Assembly (NCBI GenBank): GCA_008360955.1
Contig: LUCM01002851.1
Location: forward strand, 62,001 to 126,000
DNA: 64,000 nt
Source of the DNA: Fasciolopsis buskii
Taxonomy: Eukaryota; Platyhelminthes; Trematoda; Plagiorchiida; Fasciolidae
Reading direction: 5' to 3'
The translations under genes were made by a program, and so were the position numbers. Positions 33,770 through 46,105 of the stretch are shown here, in pieces. Position 1 is the stretch's first letter. The number at the start of each line of letters is the position of its first letter. A model generated the notes under the pieces. It was not told the origin of the DNA and did no database searches. It saw nothing but the letters and a program-made list of their open reading frames with translations.

Positions 33770-34640
33770 ACTAGAAACTTGCATTGATGACAAGTTCAGT
33801 TGTGAATCACACAGTGGTTCACCAGAAACTAACATTTCTTGGCGTGTTGGTAAAAAGAAATGTCAGGACCACTTTGGAAGCAACAGTAAATAGCAAACCA
33901 ACATAGGAACTAAATACTAAGCTTCCTCAGCAATCATCCAGATAACCACAAAAATCATGCATTCGAACCTTACTTTCGAGAGCAAAATATCACTGCAGCA
34001 CAGCAGAACTGAGAAAAAAAGAAGAAAACGACCCCCCCAGGATATTGAAAGGGAATGGATATTCAAGAAATTTCATATGAAGAACCATACATGGGATGAA
34101 CAAGTCAACTGAACAAAGAACACAATCAAAAAAGAAGAGTCACTCTGCCATACATCACGAAGTTAGAACTACGAGATTGTTCCAACTTTGAGGAAATCAC
34201 AGTGGCTCATATGACATTCAAAATTATGACAAGATTAGTATCGAAATCAGGAAATCAATTCAAAACTGCGGACTCAAAAAACGTCGTCTGCGGAGTCCAT
34301 TGCATGAACCGCGACAAATGCTGCTTTCAAATTGGTAGAAGATTATCCCTACAAGAAGACAGTCCACTCTCTCTCTCTCTCATATCTGTCCAAGAGCACC
34401 AAGAAGGTTGCAAGTTCAGTCTAGGTGCTGTTGTAATTCTGGGTCAAAAGGCACCAGACACAAAAGGGAGTCTTTAAAAGACCGGTACTCTTCAAACCAT
34501 TAAATCAATAGGTGTATCGAACTGGGTCATGTGTCAAGTCGGATGATGAGTAAGTCTTTCAGCTAGATAAGCCCGGAAACGGAAGCATGCAGACTCAAGG
34601 CCATGAATGCGAATTACTCATGCGGAAAAAACTGAAACTA
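33770..34640 (+). mobile_element. Penelope-like element relic: RT C-terminus and GIY-YIG endonuclease
   Basis: Blocks occur in the order expected of a PLE. KLTFLGVLVKRN...LEATVNSKPT at about 33836-33905 resembles the LPFLDVLV...T.VYRKPT block after the RT catalytic loop. SCIRTLLSRAKYHC at about 33955-33996 resembles the K.S.I.TLL.RA block. RVTLPYIT at about 34137 resembles the linker block. NVVCGVHCMNRDKCCFQIGR at about 34278-34340, with EHQEGC further on, resembles the GIY-YIG core VVY.I.C..C...Y.GQTGR with its downstream EH. Both Tyr positions of the GIY-YIG core are lost, and in-frame stops separate the blocks, so the copy is dead. No catalytic YxDD loop is present, meaning the 5' half is missing. 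This part complements the region kept by the relic at 1008-2050. Confidence 0.7.
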
Positions 34641-34985
34641 CATCGCCGAATATTCACATCCTTGTATTAGACACAACTACGCATAACTGAAAGGGTCAAA
34701 CCACTCAAGCCAAACGTCATTCCTGTAGAGTCGAAAGACAGACCAGCAAAAGCCAAGTGACAAAACAAATGTCTATTAACGAGGTCAAGGTTAGTGGCAC
34801 ATCTGTGAATAAGGAGGGATAATCAACCGCGCACATGCACTGGCGATGTCATCCAGACAGGTGTTAAAACGTTTGCGATCTAAGAGCGAAGCTTAGCAAT
34901 GCGAACAACACGAAAATCGGCTACATGACCTACGACCAATAGAAATTTTCAAAGTCACTGAAATAAGGGGAAAATTTTCTCATTG
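34641..34985. other. Unassigned sequence
   Basis: Possibly the untranslated 3' end of the PLE relic; nothing recognised. Confidence 0.35.
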
Positions 34986-34987
34986 TT

Positions 34988-35100
34988 GGCTGGCCTTGGA
35001 TAATGGGATTAAGCCTCTGTTACCAAAAAGTCAGAGATCCGAATCCCGGATCCACCGGCCAATTTCGATGTAGATTGGTTCGTTATTAAACCTGACCTAA
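34988..35100 (+). repeat. SINE-2 relic
   Basis: GGCTGGCCTTGGATAATGGG, a diverged box A region, is followed by GATCCGAATCCCGGATCCAC (diverged box B and acceptor side, ending in ACCGGCCAATTTC). Spacing agrees with SINE-2. Confidence 0.55.
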
Positions 35101-35298
35101 CGAGATCTTATATGGTTCTTTGCCACTCCAATTGTCAGAGTCATGGTTGCTGGTTCTCTATCCGGCTTAGTCGACCCTAGTAGACATGGGGCATATCCCG
35201 TCAACTAAAGTCATTCCTCAAGCATTTCATAAAAAGTAGCACGTTTTGTATAAACATGACTGTATGGAATACACAAACAAATGTTTCAATAATGCGTG
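35101..35298. other. Unassigned spacer
   Basis: Nothing recognised. Confidence 0.4.
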
Positions 35299-35299
35299 C

Positions 35300-35924
35300 C
35301 TCAAGTGGAACTAGAAGCACCATCTTCTAATAGTCTTAATTTCCTTATAATGAGCTGTATGCTGACAAGGACGATCAACGAGTGGACACTTTTCCATTGG
35401 ACAATTGTATCCGTCTCATTTTGCCAACGCTTTTTTGGAGCCTGCAATTTCAAATCGAGATTTCGAAATCCAAATGCCCTTCTAGGAGACTGAAGTGACA
35501 AAATAACATTTGGAGTTGCTGATAAGTTTTCATAATATGTGTACAATTAAAATTGTCATTTCTATACTAGACTCTTCAAGCATTCGTTGTCCAACGATGT
35601 ACACAATATCACACCTGTCGTAATGAGCAATTTCGACGTACGAAACTTTGGCGTTTATGCGCAAGTCACGCGATGCAGGAAACCAAAGCGAAGCTGTGGC
35701 TTGCGTAGACAACCGGTCAACGAGAGCTGTAACAACATACGGTCGCAAACACGACTCGAATGCCATTGTAAATAAAAGCAAACGTCTTCCAGATCCTGTG
35801 GGCTTCTCATTGTCATTGACTGTCTAGCTATGATCGAGGCTATTTCGTTATGCCTTGATAATTCATATGCTTGCTTTATGGCTAGTGGCTGAATTCCGTA
35901 ATATGATTTTAAGTACAAATACAA
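35300..35924 (-). pseudogene. Chain of minus-strand frames, possible broken coding sequence
   Basis: Three minus-strand open frames follow one another with overlaps: 35924-35655, 35781-35530 and 35546-35301. Their residues look protein-like, for example QAYELSRHNEIASIIARQS, KVSYVEIAHYDRCDIVYIV and NLDLKLQAPKKRWQNETD. Two frameshifts would join them into one product of about 200 residues. I recognise no family. The first part loosely recalls an ankyrin-type helix pair, but that is weak. It could equally be an unclassified element relic or chance. Confidence 0.25.
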
Positions 35925-37948
35925 TAAAAATATGGCGAATCAATTTAACCGATCGTGTTTTTCCGTAACCCACCACATGTGGGTAATTTATTTCATTTAG
36001 AATTTAGATGGAAGAATGTCACTTTATGAAAGATGATCTCAGAGTTGCTGACGGGCAGCTCAATTTCACAGTCACGGCTGGACTAAACTTGAAACTGGTA
36101 GGTTTTAAAACGTGAACTTAGACCTTGCAGTCTAGCACCCGGTTCCCACAACAGAAGGGATATATGTTGTATGCGGAATCTACGAACAAATACTCGATAG
36201 TAGCACGCAAAAAACGTATGCGTTTGTTGCTCCAGAGGCGACTATGTTAGACAGACCAATTTTAAAATAGCTCAAAACAAAGCTACGAGATGGTCAAACG
36301 GTTTTCCACACATTCATCAGTTCATGTTTAAACAAACTGTGGAACTGTTTAAAAGTGGACTTCATACCCATTAGTTACGACACATAATCCATTATTTGTG
36401 ATGAATAGCATTTATCCATATCGCACCACGGCTCGAAACCTAAGTGTCATGATGGATATCCACCATTGATGAGCTCTTACAAGTGACATGGTCCGGTACC
36501 GGGATATTTCGGAGACCAGAAAATGTGGGACAATTTATTTAAAAAGTGATATATCAGAGCCAGAAGAACCAATGCTGCGTCCTCAATCTTATCCAAAAAA
36601 CGAAATGTCACACAAATAATAGAAAAATCATATACATGACTGAAGAAGTGGGTTTATTTGGCAACTTTTTACATCATTGGGGTGATCAGTTTTCGAACTT
36701 TCAGTCAGTACCGTTACTCTTATTTTTCACGACGGCTTGCAACACTAGTGGTTATAAGTGATTTTTCCAAACATTACTCATCCCCAAACTTTGCAATGCT
36801 TTTATCCCAACCCCGATTTACAGTGGTCCAAATAGAAGTTACCTTTCAGTTTTCAAGGACTGTGAGATAGGGGGTCAAATAACTTTGGATGATGAGGCAA
36901 TTGTTGGTTTCCACCGGAGATTGATGTGGAACGACATATTCATCTGTCAGGTTGATAGCACCAACAAACGAGCAGAACTGTTTAAAGTTCCCATTGTTTT
37001 CATATTGTAAGGTGCATTCAAAACACTGTAGTCACTAGTGTTGACCAGACACCGGTAACGGGTGACATCCCGAGGGTCTTATCTTTCATTACTGTGACAA
37101 CCTTCCGACGCCGTCTTTGAAACCTGCTGATATTTCACGATGGCGCGTCAGTGTGGAGCTATTTGGTAGACTTGCAAATACTGGCTCTGGTTCATTCATT
37201 GTCCCCAAGTTGGTCTGGTAGTCCCATCATTACGCAGTTCGCCCGTCTCTTTAGAAAACAGTTTTGTGCAAAACGTGAAACCAAAGATTTTGGTGACGGG
37301 AACATTCGCCAGACTGGTTTGTACGGTCCACAGTAAACTGATCGAGTTAGTCTAATCGGAACCACGACACAACTACTGTACCTTGTGCGAAGGCATACGT
37401 TTTTATGTTCAGTATAAGTGACAGTAGGTATAGTACTGTTCTATGGATATAAATGAGCATAGCGCTTGCTTGTACCTATCACATCATATTTTCCCCAAAG
37501 CCTCATTTCAAAGTGAAAAATAATTCCACCTGCCGATCAACTGATTACTGCTTGTAGATTTAAAAGATTAAATCTATCGCCAAATTGACGAGGACTCTAT
37601 CACAGGAGAGTTGAATTTGCAAGTCAAACAGTTTATTGGCCATTTATGTGCACATAATTTTCCCCCGGGCTCAGAGACACACCATCAGGTCCAGGTGTAC
37701 AAAATATGAATACCGGGGACAGCCACAGTTTGTTTGCTCGACAAGCTGTCACCCGTGACACTTGTGGAAGCTATTCTGACGGTTGAATTATACCAAGAAA
37801 GAGCTGTGGGGAATGTAAGTAGACTATTCAAGTTTCTATTAGGTAGTTGATGCAGTAGGATGACGATAGAGAACATGTGAATTTACTTCGCCTTCTCTTT
37901 TTTGCCCTTTGCTTCGAAAAAAGACCACAATTTTTAAGATAGTCTTCC
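35925..37948. other. Unassigned sequence
   Basis: About 2 kb with no gene or repeat recognised; frames up to 71 codons only. Confidence 0.4.
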
Positions 37949-37990
37949 AACTATATATATATATACATAATATATATATATATATACTAT
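37949..37990. repeat. (TA)n tract
   Basis: Two TA runs separated by CATAA; self-complementary. Confidence 0.93.
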
Positions 37991-38635
37991 GTATGGGTGG
38001 GCGACGGAATAGCAAAACGGGCCCTTGTCTGACTCCCCAAGTCATCATTGTTTTCTGTCCGTTTTGAGAATCGAAAGTGGCGCCATTTGCAAGCAACAGG
38101 AGGTTTACTTCCTTCCCCCGCTCGGCAAACATTCGTTTGACCACGTGGGAACTGAGAGGACAATGTGACTGTCGATCACTTGACAGGTGGTGAACCGATG
38201 TTCGAAGAAAACTGTCGCAGGATATGGTAACAACAATTAAATTGTGATTAAAAAACGTGGAATAGGTAGCCGATCCGACAAAGGAACAAATTTTGTGTTA
38301 GGACAACTTGACCGGAATAATAGATTGCCCAACGTTTTCCTTGTGCCAGAAATTCAATTCCATTTTTTAGCACTATTCTTATGGAATATTGAAATACGAT
38401 AGAAATACTGAACGATGTCAACCCATTTAATTACCACTGTGAATGATCGCAGTGTATGAAGTTTCGGTGATAGTTTTTACCCATCAATAACAATTGATCT
38501 CTTAGTTCATTTAGTTGAAAACTAATAACACCACTGAGTACTGCATTACAATTTCTGGGCTTTTCAACCGTTGGGTTTCTTGTTTAGCTTTCGCATTTCG
38601 AAATGGCAGAAAATTTTCAAGGTCGTTGCCAAATT
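37991..38635. other. Unassigned sequence
   Basis: The minus frame reads GVRQG near 38030, a word seen in reverse transcriptases, but the flanks do not support a relic. Confidence 0.35.
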
Positions 38636-38661
38636 CAGTAGTAGTAGTAGTAGTAGTAGCT
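38636..38661. repeat. (TAG)n microsatellite
   Basis: About eight TAG units, poly-Ser in one frame. Confidence 0.93.
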
Positions 38662-40672
38662 CACAGGCCGCCATACTGCATCTGATGACACAAGCGTTAA
38701 GAATGTCTAACGCCATGCTCAAAGGTGACTTTCTACATAATTCGATCCTAACCTTTGAATCGAAGACAACGAGAATGCCACCACGGCTGGAGGCCGGGTT
38801 CGTTTAAGTTTATTTACAGTTAGTATGTGGATACGCATAGTGTGAGGAATTACGGTTGATGCAATATCTTTGACCCAATGGCACTGGGGATGCGTTTTAA
38901 TTTCACGTCCATGAACTGCCAACGTCCTGACTGGCCAGTTGCGTACGCAGGCTATTGTGAACATGTACCTGACTCTGTCATGTGATTTGCACATAAATTG
39001 ATCGTAGAAGGACAGATGAAAATTAACTATATAACATTTATCCAATAATTTACGTTTTAGTTTGTGAATTTTTGTTCTAGTTACTTTGATGTTTCGTGTC
39101 CAGCTAAGTTCTCAAATTCATGCGGATCGCTTTCAATTCACATGGAACAATCTGGTGGAGGGGCACTTTGAATAGGCATTCTGATGTGAAAACGCCAAAT
39201 ATACAGATGAAATAGAATACACCAAGCGCTGAACAGTTCTCTGTTGGCGTGGTTAGTCAGATACGAACAACCGTATACCCTGTCATCTGACCACAAAGAA
39301 CCCGGGGGTGTGGGGAATTGCGTAATTTCCCCAATTCCGATCGTTCACGTAGAAGATACCACGAAAGGCTCAACTTACGAGGAAAGAAATCCGCGGGAGC
39401 TACATTACTGAGTTTGTGATGACCAAATATGGCGCCTAGATTTTATCAGCTGATATTGCTATAGTGATGTGCGATGGTATTACTCGTAAAGAGTACATCC
39501 TGCAGATTTGGAAAGGAGTATTGGCGTACAAGGAAACAAAATGCGATGCAATAAATGCACATCAACAAGACGTAATAGTCATTAAGAAACTACCAGAGTA
39601 CAAACTAACAACATCCGGACGAAAGTGAGTGCAGTGAGTCAGGTGTTGAGTAAGTCAGGAGGACTGCTGCGTTAAAACTGACCGAGTACAGTTTCAAAGC
39701 TTATATTGCAACAAACGAGCTGTGATACTAACGTGTTTTTATTGTCGGTCTGTGCGCAAAGTAGCTTTTCCGTTTGCTAATAGCCTCCCACCCAGGGCTA
39801 TTTCCTAGTTGGTTTGTGGTTCGAGTAACGAGGTTTTATCGCACATTTCCCATTCAGTCACTCATTCACATTTAACGAGGAGTCCCAGTTTGGATCGAAA
39901 CGTCAGAACTTATTGTACGCCCTCTAACCCCTAATATATATATTGGTTTATGCGTATGACGAAAAGAACACACACACACACACAAGCACATGTATTCGGA
40001 ACCCCGAGAGTTGAAGTGGGCACAAAAAATACATTCATATACATAATAATACTCTGGATTCTATCGACCACCAACCAGATAAACAATTATGAGAATGGAG
40101 TACGAACTTAGCACCTCAAACCCACATTGGGAGCACAAGTCTGCTGCGGTAGTTCATTCCTTGTCATTCTTTCCCGGGTTTTCGGCGTTCACACCGGTTA
40201 TTGATGGTCACCAAACATTGTATAATCTTGTTGTAGAAACAAATCAAGTTTGGTCCTCATTGTTTCCGTCACTTCCTTGTTGACTGTGAACTTGAATGAA
40301 CACTCAGAGCACAAGCACGCATGGAAGCAGCAATCTATGTTCTTTCCTTGGAGTACAAAGCTAATTTTTCACGTTTTTTTTGGTCGTAAGACAATGAGTA
40401 GGTATTTTTTTCAAAATATCTGTTTAGTCCCAAACTCACAGAGCTCTCATAGTGAAAAAAAGTGCGTCACGAGTGGAAAGGCCTAGGGGAACGCCGAGGG
40501 TTTGGGGGAAAAGAAGGAAGAATTTACAATCGTTTGACTTCTGGACATTTGGACAACCAAGTCAGATCGAATCGTGGTAAGCGATTGGGCGGACCTGTCA
40601 AGTCATATTTGCTGCCGTAGTTTTGGTGGCAGTATTCTGATCACATCACAGAGTACCATCAAGTTTGCGTAT
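38662..40672. other. Unassigned sequence
   Basis: Contains GGATCGAAACGTCAG at 39892-39906, a short CA run at about 39970-39985, and two frames at 40089-40486. No gene or element could be assigned. Confidence 0.35.
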
Positions 40673-40726
40673 TTGTATGTATGTATGCATGTGTGTATTT
40701 GTGTGTGTGTGTGTGTGTGTATGTAT
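40673..40726. repeat. (GT)n with TATG/TGTA tetramers
   Basis: GT run preceded by TATG repeats. Confidence 0.92.
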
Positions 40727-40804
40727 AAATGCCTTCAGTGAGACTTCAAACCTACGGTTCTGTCGCATTCGCGATAGGTAACTTTTATGACAATGAATAG
40801 GTGA

Positions 40805-40846
40805 CTGGATGGATAGGTGTTTGAATGGATGGATGGATGGATACGC
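40805..40846. repeat. (GGAT)n short array
   Basis: GGATGGATGGATGGATA and preceding variants. Confidence 0.85.
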
Positions 40847-41007
40847 AATGCTTAATTTTTTGCTTGCCCATCCATCTATGGCTTCTTAGGTCCTACCACT
40901 TTAATACAACACGTGCATGTACTTTTTCCGTGTAGCAGGTGGGCGTGTCTGCACAATCCACGGGGTGGAAAGAGAGAACCAGATGGTGAGTGCGAGCCAG
41001 ATCCTGC

Positions 41008-41073
41008 TTTTGTGTGTGTGTGTATATGCGTGTGCGTGCGTGCGTGTGCGTGCGTGCGTGTTCGTGCGTACCT
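41008..41073. repeat. (GT)n(GCGT)n alternating repeat
   Basis: GT run followed by GCGTGCGTGTGCGTGCGTGC-type tetramers, on the opposite strand to the similar array at 9091-9184. Confidence 0.93.
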
Positions 41074-43095
41074 GCGTGAGTAGGTGAGTGAATGAAAACG
41101 CGACTTGACAAGCGAATTGAAGCAGTTGTCATTCGTGTCAGAAAAGTAAGAAGCTGGATGTTAGTGTGTGGCAGACAATGAAGGCGAGCCAACATTTTAA
41201 AAAGTTTGGACAGTATAGCACACCTAAAAACGGAATGACTAAGCCATGTAAATTCGCCTGTTTCTCGCTTTGTCCTCCCAACTAGGCATGAGAACGTCCG
41301 TCACTCGTCTCACTACCGTAACATCAACAGTGAATCTGCTGTTTTGTGATAAACATGCGTAATGATTGATAAGTGTGTGGGGGAAGCAGCCTGACGTCTA
41401 TTTGGATGTGATCAAGTTTGTACTGAAGATCTTGCCCAGTAACCTACGGTTGATCAGGTGTGCGAATAGGCGAATATCTAAATCACACTAAGTGAAAAAC
41501 TTTGCTGTTCATCTAGACTGATTGGGCAGCCCATTCGATCAGTGGTCGTGGTCGATGATCTATAACCGTCGTCGGACTCACCGGTGAGACAATCATATTG
41601 GAATGAGAAGTAATCAGGGAATCTTCTAAAACAACTGCAACAATGAAAGAGGAGGACAATATTAGTTAAGAGAACTGCTTTCCTAACAACATGAAACCCA
41701 TGGCTGATGACCGCTACGCTCCAATCTGGACTCCCACAAATTCAGAATGAGAAAACGTACATGGGGTTTTGCTCTCTACCTTGAACCGTGAAAAAAAAAC
41801 AAGCATCTGCCTTGTTTCATTTTTCGACACGCCTCAGCAGGTGAGTGACAGTCTCCACAGTCGCTGAACAAGGTTCCCGTTTCTTCGAGCGTTACTTGGA
41901 GCATGAATAAGATGCTCATCTGCTTCAGGATCCATTTGTGCGTCAGCAAATAAACAAGTAAATAGAAACATTGTAGTAGCTGGCAAGGGTGGGCTGTGAA
42001 TGTAAAAGCAGGTCGTATTGGCCCATAGCTAAGAAAGACCAAGTCAACGAGGTTGCACGTAACTAACCATCCACTTTTCTTGACTATGGTTGGACGACCA
42101 TTCAAACTGTAAACCGGCTGACAGAATTGCGGTTAGACCCGTACAAGTCGGTGAATTGCGCAATCTTACTTACCGAGTCAATCAGATCAGAGTTTTGACG
42201 TTGTAGCCACGTACGAAAGGTTTTGCAGTTTCTTAAATTCATCTAATGGATTTCGAAGGTGATATTAAAAATAGTCTAGTCATGGTCTTATCTATTTGCA
42301 CGAAAGATGTGAGGCATTCGGTAAGAAATGAAAACCTCCGATAAGGTACTCAATAACCTGAGGTCAAGCAAACAATGTTTCAGGAGATCAATTTTTCACC
42401 GAGATGACATTATTAAATGGCATTTCGTTCAAATTATCAGCAAGTTTTGGTATATTTTGTATGCATTCCTGTTTTGCTTTCCCGAACAGAAAGATCTCGC
42501 TGAAAAACTGGACTAAATTGCACATTATCAAGAACGAAATTGGGCGACTCCTATTAAGGGAGGGGTTGCGCGATGTAGTTGAAATTGCATAGTCCATTGT
42601 CTTTATCATCCGCTAACTAATAATTTATTCAGGCTTCACGTTCGCGGTCAAAAAGCACGGGACAGAAAGTCCATTTCGGATTTGAGGAGTCCTCTCGGAC
42701 GTAAAAATTAAAGTTTACAGTTCATTTCTGCTCAGTTTGAAAATCCGTTAAACTTGCACCAACGTGCCCCGGTTGTGGTTGCTGCCTCACATTATCTCCT
42801 GCTCAAACAGAAGAAGTACGGGGAGTAATGAAGGATAGACTGCAGAATAGTGATTAGTAGTAGTAAGTTATGTGGAAGAAGAAACGTTTCGAATGCAAGA
42901 ACACCAGTGAGTATTACACTAAGTAATATCAATTATTGTCTTCAAACATTGCTCCGGGGATCTCATTAACCCTGCTTGGTTCCCTCCAAGACCCAACTGG
43001 GTATAGAGGAGGGCTTATCTCAAGACGATCCAGTTGAACCTGGAAGGCCAATGGGTAGAGGTCTGACGAAGTAGTCTCCTGATCCCCCAAGGTTC
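41074..43095. other. Unassigned sequence
   Basis: About 2 kb with no supported gene. The plus frame 42328-42516 runs into a pyrimidine-rich stretch ending CCCGAACAG at about 42490, an acceptor-like site, but no downstream coding block is convincing. Confidence 0.35.
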
Positions 43096-43099
43096 GGAG

Positions 43100-46000
43100 T
43101 TGATTTGAGCTGGCAACTCAGTCGGAAAATTGTATGGAAGAATAACTGATCGCAGCAGATGGGTTTCCACTCAGACACTCGCCACTCCCACTACCTTGCG
43201 GACAGGCTCTTGTTAGAACCAAAGGCTTTGTTTGGGAAACTAAATTGTTCTGCTTAGTGCTTGAAATCAACAGCAGTATTCTTCGGAAAAACCCCAATGA
43301 ATAACACAAACACAGCAAATTTCACATTGCGCAAGATAATCAGGACCGAGTAATCTATTGTTTCGAGCTGGGTGTGTACTGACAGATATACGTGTGTTCC
43401 GAGTTTTTCTAAAGGATTAGCGCCCCACTGTCATGTGAATAAAAATTTTCAATCAACGGCTCCGATTAGAATTTTCAAAAAGCTACTGAAGCGTCCCTGG
43501 GTCGCGGATAAAAGAACCGCCACTATCGAAGTAGTTGACCGTGAAAAAGGTAGGCCCACGTCTACCGAGTAAGCGGACACGGACAAGCAGCGAAAGCATC
43601 GAGCACGTGATCGGTTTTTCTGTGGCAAGCATTATCCTTAAAGAATACCACAAGGGCCCGCTAGTGGCACTGTGACGTGGAGAGTGTGGATCACCAACCA
43701 AATAAGGCCAATGCCCCCCCCCCCGGAAAGGCTTTCCAGAAGAGGTGCATGAACCACTCAACTGGTCACTGGCTCGTCTGAAATGATTCTGTTGTTTTGC
43801 AGAAAACGCTTGGTTGCGTGAAGACCCGAAGTGCATTCTCGACTAAAAGTACCTACTATGGACTGGGCGACTGAGTTGTACAACAGTCCACAACGTACAC
43901 AACCACGACCATGACTGTTCTTCGCACAACGGTTTATGGCTCTCCTCTCACATGCAAAAGCGACCTTTCACCGTACATTACTGATTGTTTCTCCACTAAT
44001 TCGTGTCATTATTCCTCTTTCCACCCTATTTCCTTGCATTCTTCGGGAACTGCAGTAGGCCATGCTTATGGTAATTTCACTGGAATAATTCCGGTTGCTG
44101 TTCTCCGTTCTGCTTCAGCTAGCATCCAAATCTCATCAAACCCATTTCATCTGGATGATGCACTTCTTCGTCCTCGATGCCTATTCCAACTAGCCACATT
44201 TAGTGTGCGAACACTGATACGTGTAGGTTAACAGAGGTATTTAACCCTTGCATTGGAAACTCTCGTCATCGATGTTTGTATCCAAGACACTTATACTCAT
44301 GAATTCAGCTCTGCTATCCGACTGACATTCCCATCGAGACCTTCCGTGAAGTTTCATCTGCGTCTTGCTGGAAACCCAACGGCTGCGGCTTGTGGTGTTG
44401 CTGACGCTGGTGGGGTTCTCATTAGGAGGGGTGATGTTACATTACTTGACTGGATCGCAGTCGACAGCCGCTTGTGCACAGTGAGACTGGAGATTCGTGC
44501 AAAATAAACAGTCATCTCTCTAATGAATGAAATTTGTTAGTCTTTTCAGCAAATTGCAGCCCACATTCAGTCAATAACATTTTATCAAAACTGAACCACC
44601 TCTCACGTAAAGCAAGACAGTAAGTCATCGTGATTTTGGCAGGAGGCATGAATACTCGGAGCTTATCTAGGAGGCCGTTTCGGTCTCGATTCGTGTCGAC
44701 CCGAAAACAGAGAACAGTCAATGGCCTCGTACACAGACTATCAATTGTTTCTCATCATTATGAGTTTCAGACGTTCAAATTGCTGGTACGCCACCTGGTA
44801 TCCGCCCTCTTAGAGTCAGCCATCGACCGAAAGCGATCACATCGCTATCAGCCACAAACGGCAGGGCTATCTACAAAGGTGCCGGTCTTACTGGAACACT
44901 CCCCTCGATTCTGACCACGCGTTAGTATGCACTAAGCTGTCCATGCGCTTGATAGGCACACAAAAGTATTTTGGAGCGCTAGTTAGATTGTGATAAACTA
45001 TCCCATCAGACGCACCCATCCATTTTCCGAAGCACGCTGACAGAAAGGCTAAAATTTCTCACATCTCAAAACACCAACGAGCACTGACCGCTTAGTAAGA
45101 ACCACTTGCATTGTGCTGGATTATTTTACTTCTGTCCTGGCCAGTCGCGTCCCGACACCCTGGATTTCTTCTGAATCTCTTCACCTTCTTGACGCACACC
45201 AGTCCATCCCGGCTGATAGGAAGTACTACGATATGCAACTCGTAACGATACATGTACTCAATACAAGCTTGCATAGGCATCGTGAGATCTGGTGGTCTCA
45301 ACGAGTTTCCGAGTTGAAGCATGTTGTCGCCATGGGAAATTCCCGCAAGCTCTTCCACCTTATCTGAGCTACCGGTAGGAAATCACTAGGCGTGAGCGAA
45401 CAATGTCTGAAGCTGACGGTTTGCCTGTCCATAACCTGCAATGACGTCTTGTACGCTGGACGGGGAACGTTCAGGAAAAATTTAGCTGGCCCTCAGCTTC
45501 ATCACCTCTCGAACTTATTCCGACAAGTGTCCTGTGGTCTGTTAAAACAAATCCGCCAACTGGGATGAAGAACTCCCGGGAAATGAAAGTCTTAGGACAT
45601 CATGAATTGCCAGGTTCCGACAGACCTTCTCAATTCTATTCAAAGATGGAGGGATGGAAATGATCAGATAACTTCAAGTTCTGTTCCTGAAATTCTGGTA
45701 CTTCAAAGAACTGTCCTCCTCGTTGGAATAGTTGATTGTTGTCTACATCTTTAAAATGAGTTTTGGGTAGTGACTGCACTAACCACTGGGATATTGGCCT
45801 GATCTCGATAGCGTAAAAAGCTACTTTTGTCTGACATTCTTCGTGGGTTGTACGAAACGCATGAAAAGCAAAGTTGTGAGGAATAGGTTAGATTTTGGTA
45901 TGGTTGTGGATGCATCGGCCATATGTTCACCCCCCAACAGTTGTTAGAGAACTGTTCTACTTTCGAAAGGTCAACGGTTATCGTGTTCTTGGATATTCAC

Positions 46001-46105
46001 GCAACTTTTGAATCTGTTGACTGGTCTGCACTATGAAATTGTTTGTTGAGGAATGAAGGGCCTGAGAAGTGTGTGTCAATCCTCAAAGAGTTGTGCCGTT
46101 ATATA
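43100..46105 (+). mobile_element. RTE-like non-LTR retrotransposon, copy A (5' half, decayed)
   Basis: Non-LTR element encoding an APE-type endonuclease followed by a reverse transcriptase. The 5' leader 43128-43370 aligns with 57755-57990 of copy C (shared CTCTTGTTAGAACCAAAGGC and CAGGACCG words). The endonuclease start is at about 44160-44507 (FQLATFSVRTLIRVG; VTLLDWIAVDSRLCTVRLE). The catalytic block reads ILAGGMNTR at 44633-44659, where the family has GDFNAQ, so the key Asp is lost. The linker at 45113-45367 reads REIWWSQRVSELKHVVAMGN. The RT start at about 45880-46100 shows remnants of the GFRPGRGC and FxDxxxAFDxV blocks in shifted frames. The match stops in the RT palm at about 46100. 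About 500 bp (43375-43870) without counterpart in copy C interrupts the leader. Not functional. The clade is inferred from domain order and remembered fluke proteins. Confidence 0.8.
43375..43870. repeat. Segment inside copy A carrying the dispersed repeat, copy 2
   Basis: This stretch has no counterpart at the matching place in copy C. Its 43550-43715 part aligns with 4470-4645. A run of 11 Cs lies at about 43715-43726. It is best read as an insertion into the old retroelement, although a variant leader in copy A cannot be excluded. Confidence 0.5.

Noticed and set aside
37990..38144. Minus-strand GVRQG word in NGQKTMMTWGVRQGPVLL, like an RT motif
   Set aside because: The flanking residues do not fit any RT block, no palm motif lies at the expected distance on either side, and the frame runs into a TA microsatellite.
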